Assembly: GCF_001078055.1 (NCBI RefSeq)
Contig: NZ_CP010777.1
Location: 890,408 to 954,407 of the forward strand
Reading direction: 5' to 3'
From: Rufibacter radiotolerans
GTDB taxonomy: Bacteria; Bacteroidota; Bacteroidia; Cytophagales; Hymenobacteraceae
DNA length: 64,000 bases
Positions 44,041 to 51,992 of this stretch are shown here, piece after piece; position 1 is the stretch's first letter, and the number at the start of each line of letters is the position of its first letter. A program made the position numbers and the translations under genes. Below the pieces are notes generated by a model. The model was given only the letters and a program-made list of their open reading frames with translations. It ran no database searches and had not been told where the DNA came from.

Positions 44041-44334
44041 ATGACAGAAGAAGAAAAAGTATTACACGAAATATATAGATTAGTAAAGGGCGATAAATCA
44101 ATGATGCACTTACCGGTTTCGCCGGTGACGGTGAGCCAGGGAACAGGCCTTACGGTAGAACAGGTGCTGGCCTGCTGCAAGACGCTGGTGAACCACGGCT
44201 ACCTCACGGGTACCGGAAGCACTTCTTTCCCCCCTTATTTTTACATCACCAAACTAGGCATTTCGGCGGCCCAGAGCCCCAAACCCGCGCTTTATATCTA
44301 CACCGCGCCGGTGAATGCCAGAAAGAGAGCATAA
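44041..44334 (+). CDS. Small winged-helix-like protein, paralogue B
   Basis: A 97-residue protein: EEEKVLHEIYRLVKGDKS, VSQGTGLTVEQVLACCKTL, NHGYLTGTG and PYFYITKLGISAAQSPK. The plan matches the gene at 35500-35748, with a longer loop and C-terminal tail (IYTAPVNARKRA). The middle helix pair resembles a helix-turn-helix followed by a beta wing. A long AT-rich leader lies upstream. Possible small DNA-binding regulator; unproven. Confidence 0.65.
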   Translation: MTEEEKVLHEIYRLVKGDKSMMHLPVSPVTVSQGTGLTVEQVLACCKTLVNHGYLTGTGSTSFPPYFYITKLGISAAQSPKPALYIYTAPVNARKRA

Positions 44335-44355
44335 GCGCCGTAACGGGCCAAAGGC

Positions 44356-44417
44356 AAAGGGCGGTTCTGTTTTGGGCCTGGTTTCTTAAAACCAGGCCCA
44401 AAACAGAACCGCCCTTT
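44356..44417. repeat. Intergenic palindrome, copy 14 (bidirectional terminator)
   Basis: AAAGGGCGGTTCTGTTTTGG pairs with its complement (about 29 bp) and ends in TTTTAT. Inner CCTGGTTT pairs with AAACCAGG, a compensated change from CCTGTTTT. Between converging genes. Confidence 0.9.
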
Positions 44418-44433
44418 TATATCTCTAGAAAAA

Positions 44434-44616
44434 TTACCGCCGTGGGTGTTCTTTCCGCCAGCCTACCACCAGCAAGATGATCCAGACCGGGAAGAAGGGG
44501 GTGACCATACCCAGAAAATACGGGTCTGCCACCATCGGTAACACAAACAGCAGGAGCAGGTTCAGACCAAGCCCTATGAGCCCCACCCGGTAATAATTAT
44601 TCCATTTTTTGATCAT
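44434..44616 (-). CDS. Small membrane protein, two helices
   Basis: A 60-residue protein: MIKKWNNYYRVGLIGLGLNL leads into one helix, and TPFFPVWIILLVVGW is a second, with a basic end (RKEHPRR). It starts 29 bases after the isoaspartyl peptidase gene on the same strand, so it may be co-transcribed. Function unknown; no named family recognised. Confidence 0.6.
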   Translation of the reverse strand: MIKKWNNYYRVGLIGLGLNLLLLFVLPMVADPYFLGMVTPFFPVWIILLVVGWRKEHPRR

Positions 44617-44645
44617 CTTTTGCTTTGGTGGCCAGGCTAAAGGGG

Positions 44646-45584
44646 TTAGGCTTCATTCTCCCAGGCCACTTCCTCATCTTTCCAGACGGCCACGTAAGAC
44701 GGCTCATCGCCTTTCTTGCAGGCCCTGAACATGAGATTGGTCTCAAAGCTGAACTCAATGTTGCCGTCTTTGTCCATGGCCACAAAGTTGCGGTCTCCTT
44801 CAATGCGGTCTTTGTAGAGGGTCATGGCTGCCTGGCTGGCTTCTTTCAAGGACAAGCCTTTGTATTTCATGTGCGCGTAAACCTCATGGGCCGTGTTGGC
44901 CCGCATAATACCTTCGCCGTCACCGGTGCAGGACACGGCGCATACTTCGTTGTTGGCATAAGTACCAGACCCAATAATGGGAGAATCGCCCACCCGGCCC
45001 GGCAATTGGTTGACCAGACCGCCCGTAGAAGTGGCCGCCGCCAGGTTGCCGTTTCGGTCAAGGGCCACGGCCCCCACAGTATCATGTCCTCCGGCAACGT
45101 CTTTTTCTTTTTTGGCTTCTTCCAGTTCCTTCTCTTTTTCTTCGGTCCAGAAGTACTGGTCAGATTTCATTTCCAGTTCGTATTCCCGGGCAAAGTCTTC
45201 GGCCCCGGTGGCGCAGAGCATCACATGTTTAGATTTCTGCATAATGGTTTTAGCCAGGGTAATGGGGTTTTTAATATGCTTTACCCCGCCAATGGCACCT
45301 GCCTTCATGGTTTTGCCGTCCATAATGGCAGCATCAAATTCTATGCTTTGATCAGTAGCCAGACTAGCTCCTTTCCCTGCGTTGAAAAGCCGGTTATTTT
45401 CCATACTTCGCACGGCGGCTTCCACAGCGTCTACGGCGCTGCCGCCGTCGTTTAAAACGCGCCAGCCGGCAATAAGGGCATTCTCCAACCCCTGCTCATA
45501 GGCGGCCTGCTGGGCCTCACTTATTTCTTTCTTGGTCTTGTTTTCTGCACCGCCATGTATGGCAATGCCCCAGTTGTTATTCAT
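44646..45584 (-). CDS. Isoaspartyl peptidase/L-asparaginase (Ntn hydrolase)
   Basis: A 312-residue precursor of the plant-type asparaginase family. It begins WGIAIHGGAEN, and the autocleavage site is GGHDTVGAVALD, with Thr169 as the catalytic nucleophile freed by self-processing. GRVGDSPIIGSGTYANN and CTGDGEGIMRA complete the active-site pattern. It hydrolyses isoaspartyl dipeptides and L-asparagine in the cytoplasm; there is no signal peptide. Length is typical. Confidence 0.93.
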   Translation of the reverse strand: MNNNWGIAIHGGAENKTKKEISEAQQAAYEQGLENALIAGWRVLNDGGSAVDAVEAAVRSMENNRLFNAGKGASLATDQSIEFDAAIMDGKTMKAGAIGGVKHIKNPITLAKTIMQKSKHVMLCATGAEDFAREYELEMKSDQYFWTEEKEKELEEAKKEKDVAGGHDTVGAVALDRNGNLAAATSTGGLVNQLPGRVGDSPIIGSGTYANNEVCAVSCTGDGEGIMRANTAHEVYAHMKYKGLSLKEASQAAMTLYKDRIEGDRNFVAMDKDGNIEFSFETNLMFRACKKGDEPSYVAVWKDEEVAWENEA

Positions 45585-46142
45585 GGCTATCTAGTTAAAA
45601 TCCTGTTTCTTTTGATATAGAATGTCCTGTAGGAGCGGTTAATGTACGCACCCGTACTCCCACCGTTGGCAAAATAAATACGGTATTCTTTGTGTCTTTT
45701 ACGGTGTGCGCATAGAAGAGGCTACTGCGGCCATGCCACCAACCTCTGTTTTCGCTTTTGTAGGGAATTGCTATTGTTAAAAAAAACGTTAAGAAATGAC
45801 TTCCAATGATTTACGTGTTTACGCATTGCATTTACCGTATTTTTTCCGGCACTTTTCATAGGAGCAAAAGCGTATGTAGTTAAACCGGCAAAGGACTTCA
45901 GCTATCTTTTTAAGATGCGTTTCTGGCCAACTCCCCTGACCCGCTAAACCCATTTTGCCACTTTTAAAAAATACGCTGATGATAAAGCACCCTAAACTCT
46001 TGAAAACCTGGCTGAAGCACCCTGCCACCAGAAAGGCATGGACCGGGAGAGTGAACGGATCCATGGAGCACATAAGCTACTCTCAGGCTATACCCTTGGA
46101 CAGTGCTAGGCAAACCCTCAAACAAACCAATTTAGCCCAGGC
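45585..46142. other. Intergenic region before the third STAS gene
   Basis: About 560 bases. An open frame at 45955-46146 (63 residues, or 55 from MIKHPKLLKTWLKHP) overlaps the STAS start by four bases and might be a small coupled gene, but its codon choice is not decisive. Otherwise AT-rich with no clear promoter. Confidence 0.35.
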
Positions 46143-46490
46143 ATGATGCAGAAGATCATCACTGAAAAGATAGGAGGGAAGGTGATCATTGTCTTGCAAG
46201 GCGATGTGGATGCCTCTGATATGCGCCTGAGTCGGCGGCTGACCAGCCCCCAAAGCAGGAGCCTGGAGTTTAACATCTGGATTGACTGCTCTGCGGTGGA
46301 GTGCATTAAGACACATGGACTTTGCCACTTTGTCAACCAGCTCCTGCTCCTGAAAGGGGCAAACGTTTCTGTTATGTTGCTGGGCCTGGCAGAACACCAA
46401 CAAAGGCTGCTGCAGTTACTGCACCTGGACCCGCTTTTTACCATTGTCCCAGATTTTGAGGAAGCCTACCAACTGGTGCAAGCTTCCTAG
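46143..46490 (+). CDS. STAS-like protein with a degenerate phospho-site, third of three
   Basis: A 115-residue protein with the STAS order: KIGGKVIIVLQGDVDASDM, FNIWIDCSAVECIKTHGLCH, VSVMLLGLAEHQQRLL. The loop that normally holds the phosphorylated Ser reads CIKTHGL, so only Thr remains; it may be insensitive to kinase. It starts 31 bases before the next gene and likely shares a transcript with it. Part of a dispersed set of three STAS proteins in this region. Confidence 0.78.
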   Translation: MMQKIITEKIGGKVIIVLQGDVDASDMRLSRRLTSPQSRSLEFNIWIDCSAVECIKTHGLCHFVNQLLLLKGANVSVMLLGLAEHQQRLLQLLHLDPLFTIVPDFEEAYQLVQAS

Positions 46491-46521
46491 GCTCACCCGG
46501 TTCCAGAAAGAATGAAAAGAG

Positions 46522-46902
46522 ATGAAAGCCAGAGAAGGAACGCGTATGATTTTAGATGAATTTAAAGACCTGGAGGGGGCCATGGCCTTCCTTCTGAAAC
46601 ACCACTACCACTATACTTTTCAATGCACCCACCAGGGCTGGCGTTGCCTGGAAACCCAGCAAGAATACACCCCAGAGGAAATGGTCCTGCTTGGCTGCCA
46701 GCGGTTTCAGCAGAAGAGAGGTACGGCCAGAGCCATGACATTTCTCTACGCCGTTAGCACGCCCGATGGCAAGAAAGGCGTCATTCTGGATAACTGCCAT
46801 ACGTACGCTAACCCTCACCTGGGCGACTTTCTGGTACGCATGAAACTGCAATACCTGCAACCGGAAGCCACCAGAAAGAAGGTCCTGGAGGCTGCCCTAT
46901 AA
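46522..46902 (+). CDS. Small protein of unknown function
   Basis: A 126-residue protein; an ATG at 46546 with AGAAGGA upstream may be the true start (MILDEFKDLEGAMAFLLKHH). Features are YHYTFQCTHQGWRCLETQQ, EEMVLLGCQRF and MTFLYAVSTPDGKKGVILDN. The last part (YA-x-DGKKG-x-L-D) recalls a small Bacteroidota family sometimes mislabelled as phosphoribosylpyrophosphate synthetase; that resemblance is by memory and weak. It follows the third STAS gene. Confidence 0.65.
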   Translation: MKAREGTRMILDEFKDLEGAMAFLLKHHYHYTFQCTHQGWRCLETQQEYTPEEMVLLGCQRFQQKRGTARAMTFLYAVSTPDGKKGVILDNCHTYANPHLGDFLVRMKLQYLQPEATRKKVLEAAL

Positions 46903-46977
46903 TCCTATTGAAAGGCCGCCCACCGGGCACGGGCGGCCCAAAGACAAGTGAATGTTGCCCCTGCTTTTTGGGGTATT

Positions 46978-47021
46978 ATGCGTTTTGGGGCTGTTTTTTG
47001 TAAAACAGCCCCAAAACGCAT
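46978..47021. repeat. Intergenic palindrome, copy 15
   Basis: ATGCGTTTTGGGGCTGTTTT pairs with its complement; GGGGCTG is matched by CAGCCCC. It lies between converging genes, 18 bases from the phospholipase D-like stop. Confidence 0.88.
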
Positions 47022-47038
47022 TTCACGTAAAGCCCCCG

Positions 47039-47521
47039 CTATACAAAGGGCTGCATTTCCTGCCAGAGCCGGGTAAATTCCTTGCTATAGGCGGCCACCA
47101 CGGGTTTGTCATCGGTGATCAGGACGTTTTCATGGTTGTAGAGCGCGGCGCTGCGGGTCCAGTTGTACGAACCGGTGAGCACCCAGAGGCTGTCAATAAT
47201 GGCAAACTTGTGGTGCATGTGGTTTTGGGTATTGTCTACCCGTATAGTCAGGCCTGCCTGGGCCAGGGCCCGTATGTCTGAGCCTTTGTCAAACAGTTTC
47301 TCATTGTCTGTGACAAGCTGAATCGTTATCCCTTTCCGGAAGGTTTCCAGCAGCGCAGCGGTGATGCGGTCATCAGAAATAGTGAACACGCAAAGGTGCA
47401 AAGAGTGCTTCGCTGACCGGATACTGTGCAGGATCGCGTTCAGGCACTCGTCTCCTGGGCTGAAGAAGGCGCCTTCTTTCAGGTTGGCAGCGCTGGAGGT
47501 AAAGGGCAGTTGAAAGGCCAT
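47039..47521 (-). CDS. Phospholipase D-like nuclease domain protein
   Basis: A 160-residue protein with a single HKD motif: HHKFAIID followed by LTGSYNWTRSA. The first strand reads ILHSIRSAKHSLHLCVFTI. One-motif members act as dimers; bacterial examples are nucleases such as Nuc or BfiI-like enzymes. There is no signal peptide, so it is likely cytoplasmic. Substrate unknown. Confidence 0.87.
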   Translation of the reverse strand: MAFQLPFTSSAANLKEGAFFSPGDECLNAILHSIRSAKHSLHLCVFTISDDRITAALLETFRKGITIQLVTDNEKLFDKGSDIRALAQAGLTIRVDNTQNHMHHKFAIIDSLWVLTGSYNWTRSAALYNHENVLITDDKPVVAAYSKEFTRLWQEMQPFV

Positions 47522-48042
47522 GGGGTGTATAGCTGGAGTTAACGCCTACGTTTACCCCTAAATGTACCTAAGGTTTCAGGTCAGGTTCTTCCTACGGTTA
47601 ATTCCTGGCTGTTTGGTTCTTGTCTAGCCCTCAAAATCAACGATTTGGGTAATGGGCGAGATTCCGTTTTAAGGCTGTTTTTGGGAAAACAGCCTTAAAA
47701 CGGAATGGCATTGAATAGGCAGCCTACCATGCTGGGGTTAGTTCTTTTGTTTAATAAGGTTAAAGTGTTTCTTGTCGTTAGGTTAAGAAGCTTTTCCCTT
47801 TACAGGCAGGATGCAGGGGCTTCGTTGTTTACTTTAATTGAACATAATTGATATCCTTAAATCTGTCTCACGGCAAGAAAAAGCCCTGGAAATGAGGTAT
47901 GAAGGCAGGGATTAGGGCTTAAATATACTTTAAGCCAGCTTTTGTCGTTTTTTCAAAACTCTTGCTGAATGTCTTTCACGCTATGGAAGAATTCAGTAAT
48001 TTTAATTTCACAGGTAAAGATATTGACCTTAATTTCCCGTTT
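47522..48042. other. Divergent intergenic region
   Basis: About 520 bases between a minus-strand and a plus-strand gene start. It contains a perfect palindrome at 47661-47706 although neither flanking gene ends here. A frame upstream of the next ATG (47962-48042) exists but lies before the signal peptide. Confidence 0.45.
47661..47706. repeat. Intergenic palindrome, copy 16, between divergent genes
   Basis: ATTCCGTTTTAAGGCTGTTTT pairs with its complement around TGGG-type centre. Unlike most copies it is not at a 3' end: both neighbours start here. This argues against all copies being simple terminators, or suggests a lost or unseen gene. Confidence 0.87.
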
Positions 48043-48735
48043 ATGAGAGCTATTGCCCTTTCTCTGTTCCTTTGTATTGCCATGATCAACCTAGGCCAAG
48101 CCCAGGCCCAGGACCAGAAAGCGATTACCGCTAAAGACCGCGCCCATTACAACTTACAGCAGCAGTACAGCTCTTTGAAGTACCGGTCATCGTCGCACAA
48201 GGAGTTCAACCAGGAATACAAAGTTGTAAAACTGAGCAGCCTGGACGCCTTCTTCAGAAATGTGCAGGACACCTTAAAGGTAAGACAGCAAAGCATCAAA
48301 AACGCCGGCAAAGAGACGGCCATCGCCCTGGCCAAAACTCAAAAAGAGCTCGCCGACCAGAAAGCCCAGGTGCAGGCACTGCAGCAAGTAAACGCCCAGA
48401 AAGAGAAGCAGATCCAGCAAGGCGCTCATGATGTGGCCTCGCTTTCTGTGCTGGGCCTTGACATGGACAAACAAGTATACGTTTGGATAAGCCTGCTTAT
48501 TATTGCAGCCTTGGGAGCCGTAGCAGCCGTGTTTGCCATCATGTACAAAAACAGCAACCGCGTGACCCAGGAAAAGATCAACGCCTACGAAGACATCAGC
48601 GAGGAACTGAAGACCCACAAGCAAGTCGCCCGCGAAAAAGAAATCAAATTGAAGCGTGACCAACAGTCTGAATCCAACAAAGTAGAAGAGCTCAAACAAC
48701 AGATAGCTGACCTGCAGAAACGCCTTACGGTGTAA
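48043..48735 (+). CDS. Secreted/membrane coiled-coil protein
   Basis: A 230-residue protein from the ATG at 48043, where a signal peptide begins (MRAIALSLFLCIAMINLGQA). The middle has EYKVVKLSSLDAFFRNVQDT, then a long coiled coil rich in Gln/Lys/Ala, one membrane helix near residues 147-169 (VWISLLIIAALGAVAAVFAI), and a second cytoplasmic coiled coil (QQIADLQKRL). Similar Bacteroidota proteins are sometimes labelled 'tRNA (guanine-N1)-methyltransferase', a name not supported by this sequence. Function unknown. Confidence 0.75.
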   Translation: MRAIALSLFLCIAMINLGQAQAQDQKAITAKDRAHYNLQQQYSSLKYRSSSHKEFNQEYKVVKLSSLDAFFRNVQDTLKVRQQSIKNAGKETAIALAKTQKELADQKAQVQALQQVNAQKEKQIQQGAHDVASLSVLGLDMDKQVYVWISLLIIAALGAVAAVFAIMYKNSNRVTQEKINAYEDISEELKTHKQVAREKEIKLKRDQQSESNKVEELKQQIADLQKRLTV

Positions 48736-48906
48736 GAATTAAAGCCTCAAGCCTATCGGCTGAATTTCATGGAGTAGCTGCTTCTTTGCTTATAACCCGT
48801 TTGGTTTTGGCAGGGAAGCAGTTTTTTATTAAAGGCTGAAGTGACATTGAGGAAGATAAATTGCGAGAAGTGCTTAAAACCTTTGGTATATAGTATTAGC
48901 GCTGTT

Positions 48907-48938
48907 GTGCGTAGAGTTAGCGCCAGCGCTCTACGCAC
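48907..48938. repeat. Hairpin GTGCGTAGAG...CTCTACGCAC
   Basis: A ten-base perfect stem around TTAGCGCCAGCG. Not related to the main palindrome core. Confidence 0.6.
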
Positions 48939-49049
48939 ATTCCGAACAGCTAATTAGCTGATGGGTGTTTCCTTTCTTCTTTTGCCGTAGGGACAGATCA
49001 CGACTTGTTCGGTTCTGGCATTAACCAAGTTTCAATTATAGACTACAGG

Positions 49050-49300
49050 TTGCACCGCAATTGTGCTTGTCAGTGAGAACACCAACAACGGTGAGGTATT
49101 TGGCAAGAGGCGAGGAGTTCCAAAGAACGCTCATCCGGATTTGTAATCCGGAAGTTCCGAAAGGGGGATTTATAATCCCCGGTGACAGCGCCTCTTGAGG
49201 ATATCGTCGGAGGATGGCAAGTCTGACAGCCATGAGTGCTCTCCTGTGTAAACACCCCTCTGCGCTCCCTCAAGGAAAGAGTCTGCGTTGAAGAGGCGGC
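49050..49300 (-). repeat. Composite repeat, copy A
   Basis: Read on the minus strand: CGCAGACTCTTTCCTTGAGG, GGGGTGTTTACACAGGAGAG, GGGGATTATAAATCCCCCTT, TCCGGATTACAAATCCGGA, GAGCGTTCTTTGGA and CCGTTGTTGGTGTTCTCAC, in that order. The same blocks in the same order occur at 54365-54665 on the plus strand. Confidence 0.75.
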
Positions 49301-49301
49301 A

Positions 49302-49345
49302 ATTACGTTTTGAGGCTGTTTTCCGCAAAACGTGCCCCAAACACA
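49302..49345. repeat. Decayed palindrome joined to composite repeat A
   Basis: TTACGTTTTGAGGCTGTTTTC followed by GCAAAACGTGCCCCAAACAC. The core is recognisable but partly unpaired; it borders the composite repeat. Confidence 0.45.
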
Positions 49346-49579
49346 TACCTTCTAGTACTCCTTCCCACGTCTTCCCCGTTTCCAGTCTTTACCTCGAGCG
49401 CCTCGCTTGTGGCCCTGCAACAGCTTTACTAAGGGCAGAAGGCAAAGCGGCCGCAAGGGCAGTGCGAGAGGGAAAGACGGGGCCCCGCGGCCGTGAGCGC
49501 TCGGAGGGAACCAATGAAACAACAAAGCTCATAGAGCTATAGACAAGCTGCCATTCCAAGGGGAAAGCAGAATAGCTTA

Positions 49580-49612
49580 CAACAACAACAACAACAACAA
49601 CAACAATAACAA
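49580..49612 (+). repeat. (CAA)n microsatellite
   Basis: About ten CAA/AAC units with one interrupting TAA, in the long non-coding region upstream of the peptide transporter. Confidence 0.8.
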
Positions 49613-49793
49613 GTCTCATAAGACAACTTGCCTTAATACCCCCAGCGGATATCTTCACCAATACCCTATTTCAAGCTTCTTTTTCCCAAAACAGGCCTAA
49701 AACAGAAATCTTGGCCGCGGCATCAAATCCCAACATTATCCCTTAAATTGTCAGGTCAAAACAGACATAACCCCGCGCTTTACTACCAGACAA

Positions 49794-51287
49794 ATGGATT
49801 TAACCGAACCGCAGATTCCGGAGGCGCCTACCTCCACAGGGCACCCCAGGCAGTTGTACATGCTGTTCTTCACCGAGATGTGGGAACGGTTCTCCTTCTA
49901 TGGTATGAAGGCGCTGCTGCTGGCGTACATGATAACCCAGCTCAAATTTGATGAACCTAAGGGGTACGCCATTCTGGGGTCTTATGCGGCGCTGGTGTAC
50001 ACCATGCCTATGTTTGGCGGCATCATGTCAGACAGGTTTCTGGGGGGCCGGAAGGCGGTGATGTACGGCGGTATTCTCATGACCATTGGCCACCTGGTGC
50101 TGGCCGTGCCCCAGGACTGGAGCTTTTTTTACGGCATGGCTTTTATCATCTGCGGCAACGGGTTCTTTAAGCCCAACATTTCCAGCCTGGTAGGTACGCT
50201 GTATGCCGACAATGACCCGCGCAAAGACAGCGCTTTTTCCATTTTTTACATGGGCATTAACATTGGCGCGGCGCTTGGTGGTTTGCTGTGCGGGTATGTG
50301 GGCCAGCAGATCAACTGGCATTACGGCTTCGGGCTGGCTGGTTTGTTCATGATCCTGGGATTGGTAGTGTTTGCGGTGGGTAAGAAATCTTTGGGCCAAA
50401 ACGGCCTTCCGCCTAACCCAGACGACCTGAAGGCCCCAGTGTTTGCCGGCGTCAGCAAGGAAGTAGTGATTTACGTGGCTACGCTGGCCATTATTCCCGT
50501 GATTGTGGCGCTGTTCCATCGCTATGAGATCATGGATTTTATCATGTTCGGGCTTGGCGCTATTTCTATCCTGTACATCTTGTTTATTGCGTTTAAGATG
50601 GAGGCCGAAGCCCGCTATAAACTGTTTGCGGCGCTGGTGCTCATTGTCTTCTCCACCTTGTTCTGGGCCTTTTATGAGCAGAACGCCGGCTCTCTGAACC
50701 TGTTTGCCATGCGGAACGTGGACATGCACGTGGCGGGCGTGCAGCTGCCGGCGCTGTCGGTGAACAATTTTTTGCCGCCGGCCTGGGTGGTGATTTTGAG
50801 CTTCTTCTTTGCCTGGCTGTGGCCGGCGCTTAACCGAAAGGGCATGGAGCCCAATACGCCCACCAAGTTCGGTCTTTCCTTTATTCTGGTAGGGATGGGC
50901 TTTTACGTGTTCTATCTGGGCTGCCAGACCAGCGAGGGCAGCGGTTTAATTCCGTTGCTTACCTTCATAGCTGGGTATTTTTTCATTATCTGCGGCGAGA
51001 TGTGCATTTCGCCCATCGGGCTTTCCATGATCACCAAGCTTTCACCGCCGCGCATTGTGGCCATGATGATGGGCATCTGGTTTTTTGCCAGCGCCGTGGG
51101 GGAGTTTCTGGCCAGTAAGATTGGGTCGCTTATGAGTGTTCCGGAGAATGTAGTCAATAATCCGGTGCTGTCGCTGCCCTACTATGCAGACATCCTGAAC
51201 CAGATTGGCCTCTGGTCTTTAGGTATTGGCGTGGTCTTGATCTTGTTGGGGTCGGTGATCCGGAAGTGGATGGGGGAGGTGCGGTAG
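49794..51287 (+). CDS. Proton-dependent peptide transporter (POT/PTR family)
   Basis: A 497-residue inner-membrane protein with 12 or more helices. The proton-coupling ExxER motif is in FTEMWERFSFYGMKALLL near residue 30; the PTR signature is FSIFYMGINIGAALGG (about 148-163), with DRFLGGRKAVMYGG earlier. Such carriers take up di- and tripeptides with protons. It follows a long non-coding region and is monocistronic, ended by a strong hairpin. Confidence 0.94.
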   Translation: MDLTEPQIPEAPTSTGHPRQLYMLFFTEMWERFSFYGMKALLLAYMITQLKFDEPKGYAILGSYAALVYTMPMFGGIMSDRFLGGRKAVMYGGILMTIGHLVLAVPQDWSFFYGMAFIICGNGFFKPNISSLVGTLYADNDPRKDSAFSIFYMGINIGAALGGLLCGYVGQQINWHYGFGLAGLFMILGLVVFAVGKKSLGQNGLPPNPDDLKAPVFAGVSKEVVIYVATLAIIPVIVALFHRYEIMDFIMFGLGAISILYILFIAFKMEAEARYKLFAALVLIVFSTLFWAFYEQNAGSLNLFAMRNVDMHVAGVQLPALSVNNFLPPAWVVILSFFFAWLWPALNRKGMEPNTPTKFGLSFILVGMGFYVFYLGCQTSEGSGLIPLLTFIAGYFFIICGEMCISPIGLSMITKLSPPRIVAMMMGIWFFASAVGEFLASKIGSLMSVPENVVNNPVLSLPYYADILNQIGLWSLGIGVVLILLGSVIRKWMGEVR

Positions 51288-51309
51288 TCTTTCTCACCCG
51301 CCTTTTGGC

Positions 51310-51348
51310 AAAGAACGGGAGCAGGATTATTTCCTGCTCCCGTTCTTT
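51310..51348 (+). terminator. Terminator of the peptide transporter gene
   Basis: AAAGAACGGGAGCAGG pairs with CCTGCTCCCGTTCTTT, followed by more T. 23 bases after the stop. Confidence 0.88.
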
Positions 51349-51393
51349 TTTCTAACTTACCGGCACCAACCACCCTACCAACAACACAACGCT

Positions 51394-51900
51394 ATGGAAT
51401 TAAATCATAAGCTGCTTCGGCAGTTTGAGCAGGAGGCCGCCAACACCAGAAAAATGCTGGAACGCGTACCCGCCGAGCACTTTGATTGGCGGCCACACGC
51501 CAAAAGCATGACCCTGAAGGAGCTGGCAGGCCACGTGGCAGAATTACCGGGCATCTTCATTGTGCAAACCCTGCAAACCGATGAGCTGGACTTTGCCACC
51601 ACCAAATTATCCCGGTTTGCGGGCACTACCGCTGAAGAGTTGATGGACTTCTTTGAGGAGAATTTCAAGAAAGCCGTGAAAACCCTCAATGACACCAACG
51701 TGGTGGAGATTGGCAAAAGCTGGACCCTGCGCAACGGAGAGAAGGTGTTTTTTACCCTTCCCCGGCAGGTTGTGATTAGAAACCTGGCCATGAATCACCT
51801 CATCCACCACCGGGGGCAATTGAGCGTGTACCTGCGCCTGCTAGACGTGCCGGTACCGGGCATGTACGGGCCTTCGGCCGATGAAGGCTTTATTGGTTAG
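51394..51900 (+). CDS. DinB family protein
   Basis: A 168-residue four-helix-bundle protein of the DinB/YfiT type. Likely metal ligands are the histidines in GHVAELPG (about residue 48) and NHLIHHRGQLSVYLR (about 130-145). Members act as thiol-dependent or metal-dependent enzymes, mostly uncharacterised in Bacteroidota. Followed by a palindrome. Confidence 0.9.
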   Translation: MELNHKLLRQFEQEAANTRKMLERVPAEHFDWRPHAKSMTLKELAGHVAELPGIFIVQTLQTDELDFATTKLSRFAGTTAEELMDFFEENFKKAVKTLNDTNVVEIGKSWTLRNGEKVFFTLPRQVVIRNLAMNHLIHHRGQLSVYLRLLDVPVPGMYGPSADEGFIG

Positions 51901-51929
51901 ATAAACTATTTAAGAAATTCTATCTCCGG

Positions 51930-51971
51930 GCTGTTTTGGGGCCGTTTTCCAGAAAACGGCCCCAAAACAGC
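51930..51971. repeat. Intergenic palindrome, copy 17
   Basis: GCTGTTTTGGGGCCGTTTTC pairs with its complement around CA. It lies 29 bases after the DinB gene and before the next plus-strand gene, whose ATG at 51993 starts after it. Confidence 0.88.
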
Positions 51972-51992
51972 TTTCCTTTTCACACTGCCGTT

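Larger units (their letters stand above)
48736..49793. other. Long non-coding region with repeats
   Basis: About 1060 bases without a believable gene. It holds a hairpin (48907-48938), a full copy of the composite repeat (about 49050-49300, minus strand), a decayed palindrome (49302-49345), a CAA tract (49580-49612), and a half palindrome near 49686. Short open frames in it have repeat-derived sequence. Confidence 0.55.

Noticed and set aside
49389-49661. 90-residue minus-strand open frame with a poly-Val run
   Set aside because: The valine run is just the reverse reading of the CAA microsatellite, and the rest is GC-rich repeat-like sequence.
51936-51992. N-terminal extension of the alpha/beta hydrolase
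   Set aside because: The frame crosses most of a perfect palindrome (51930-51971); a normal signal peptide starts at 51993.
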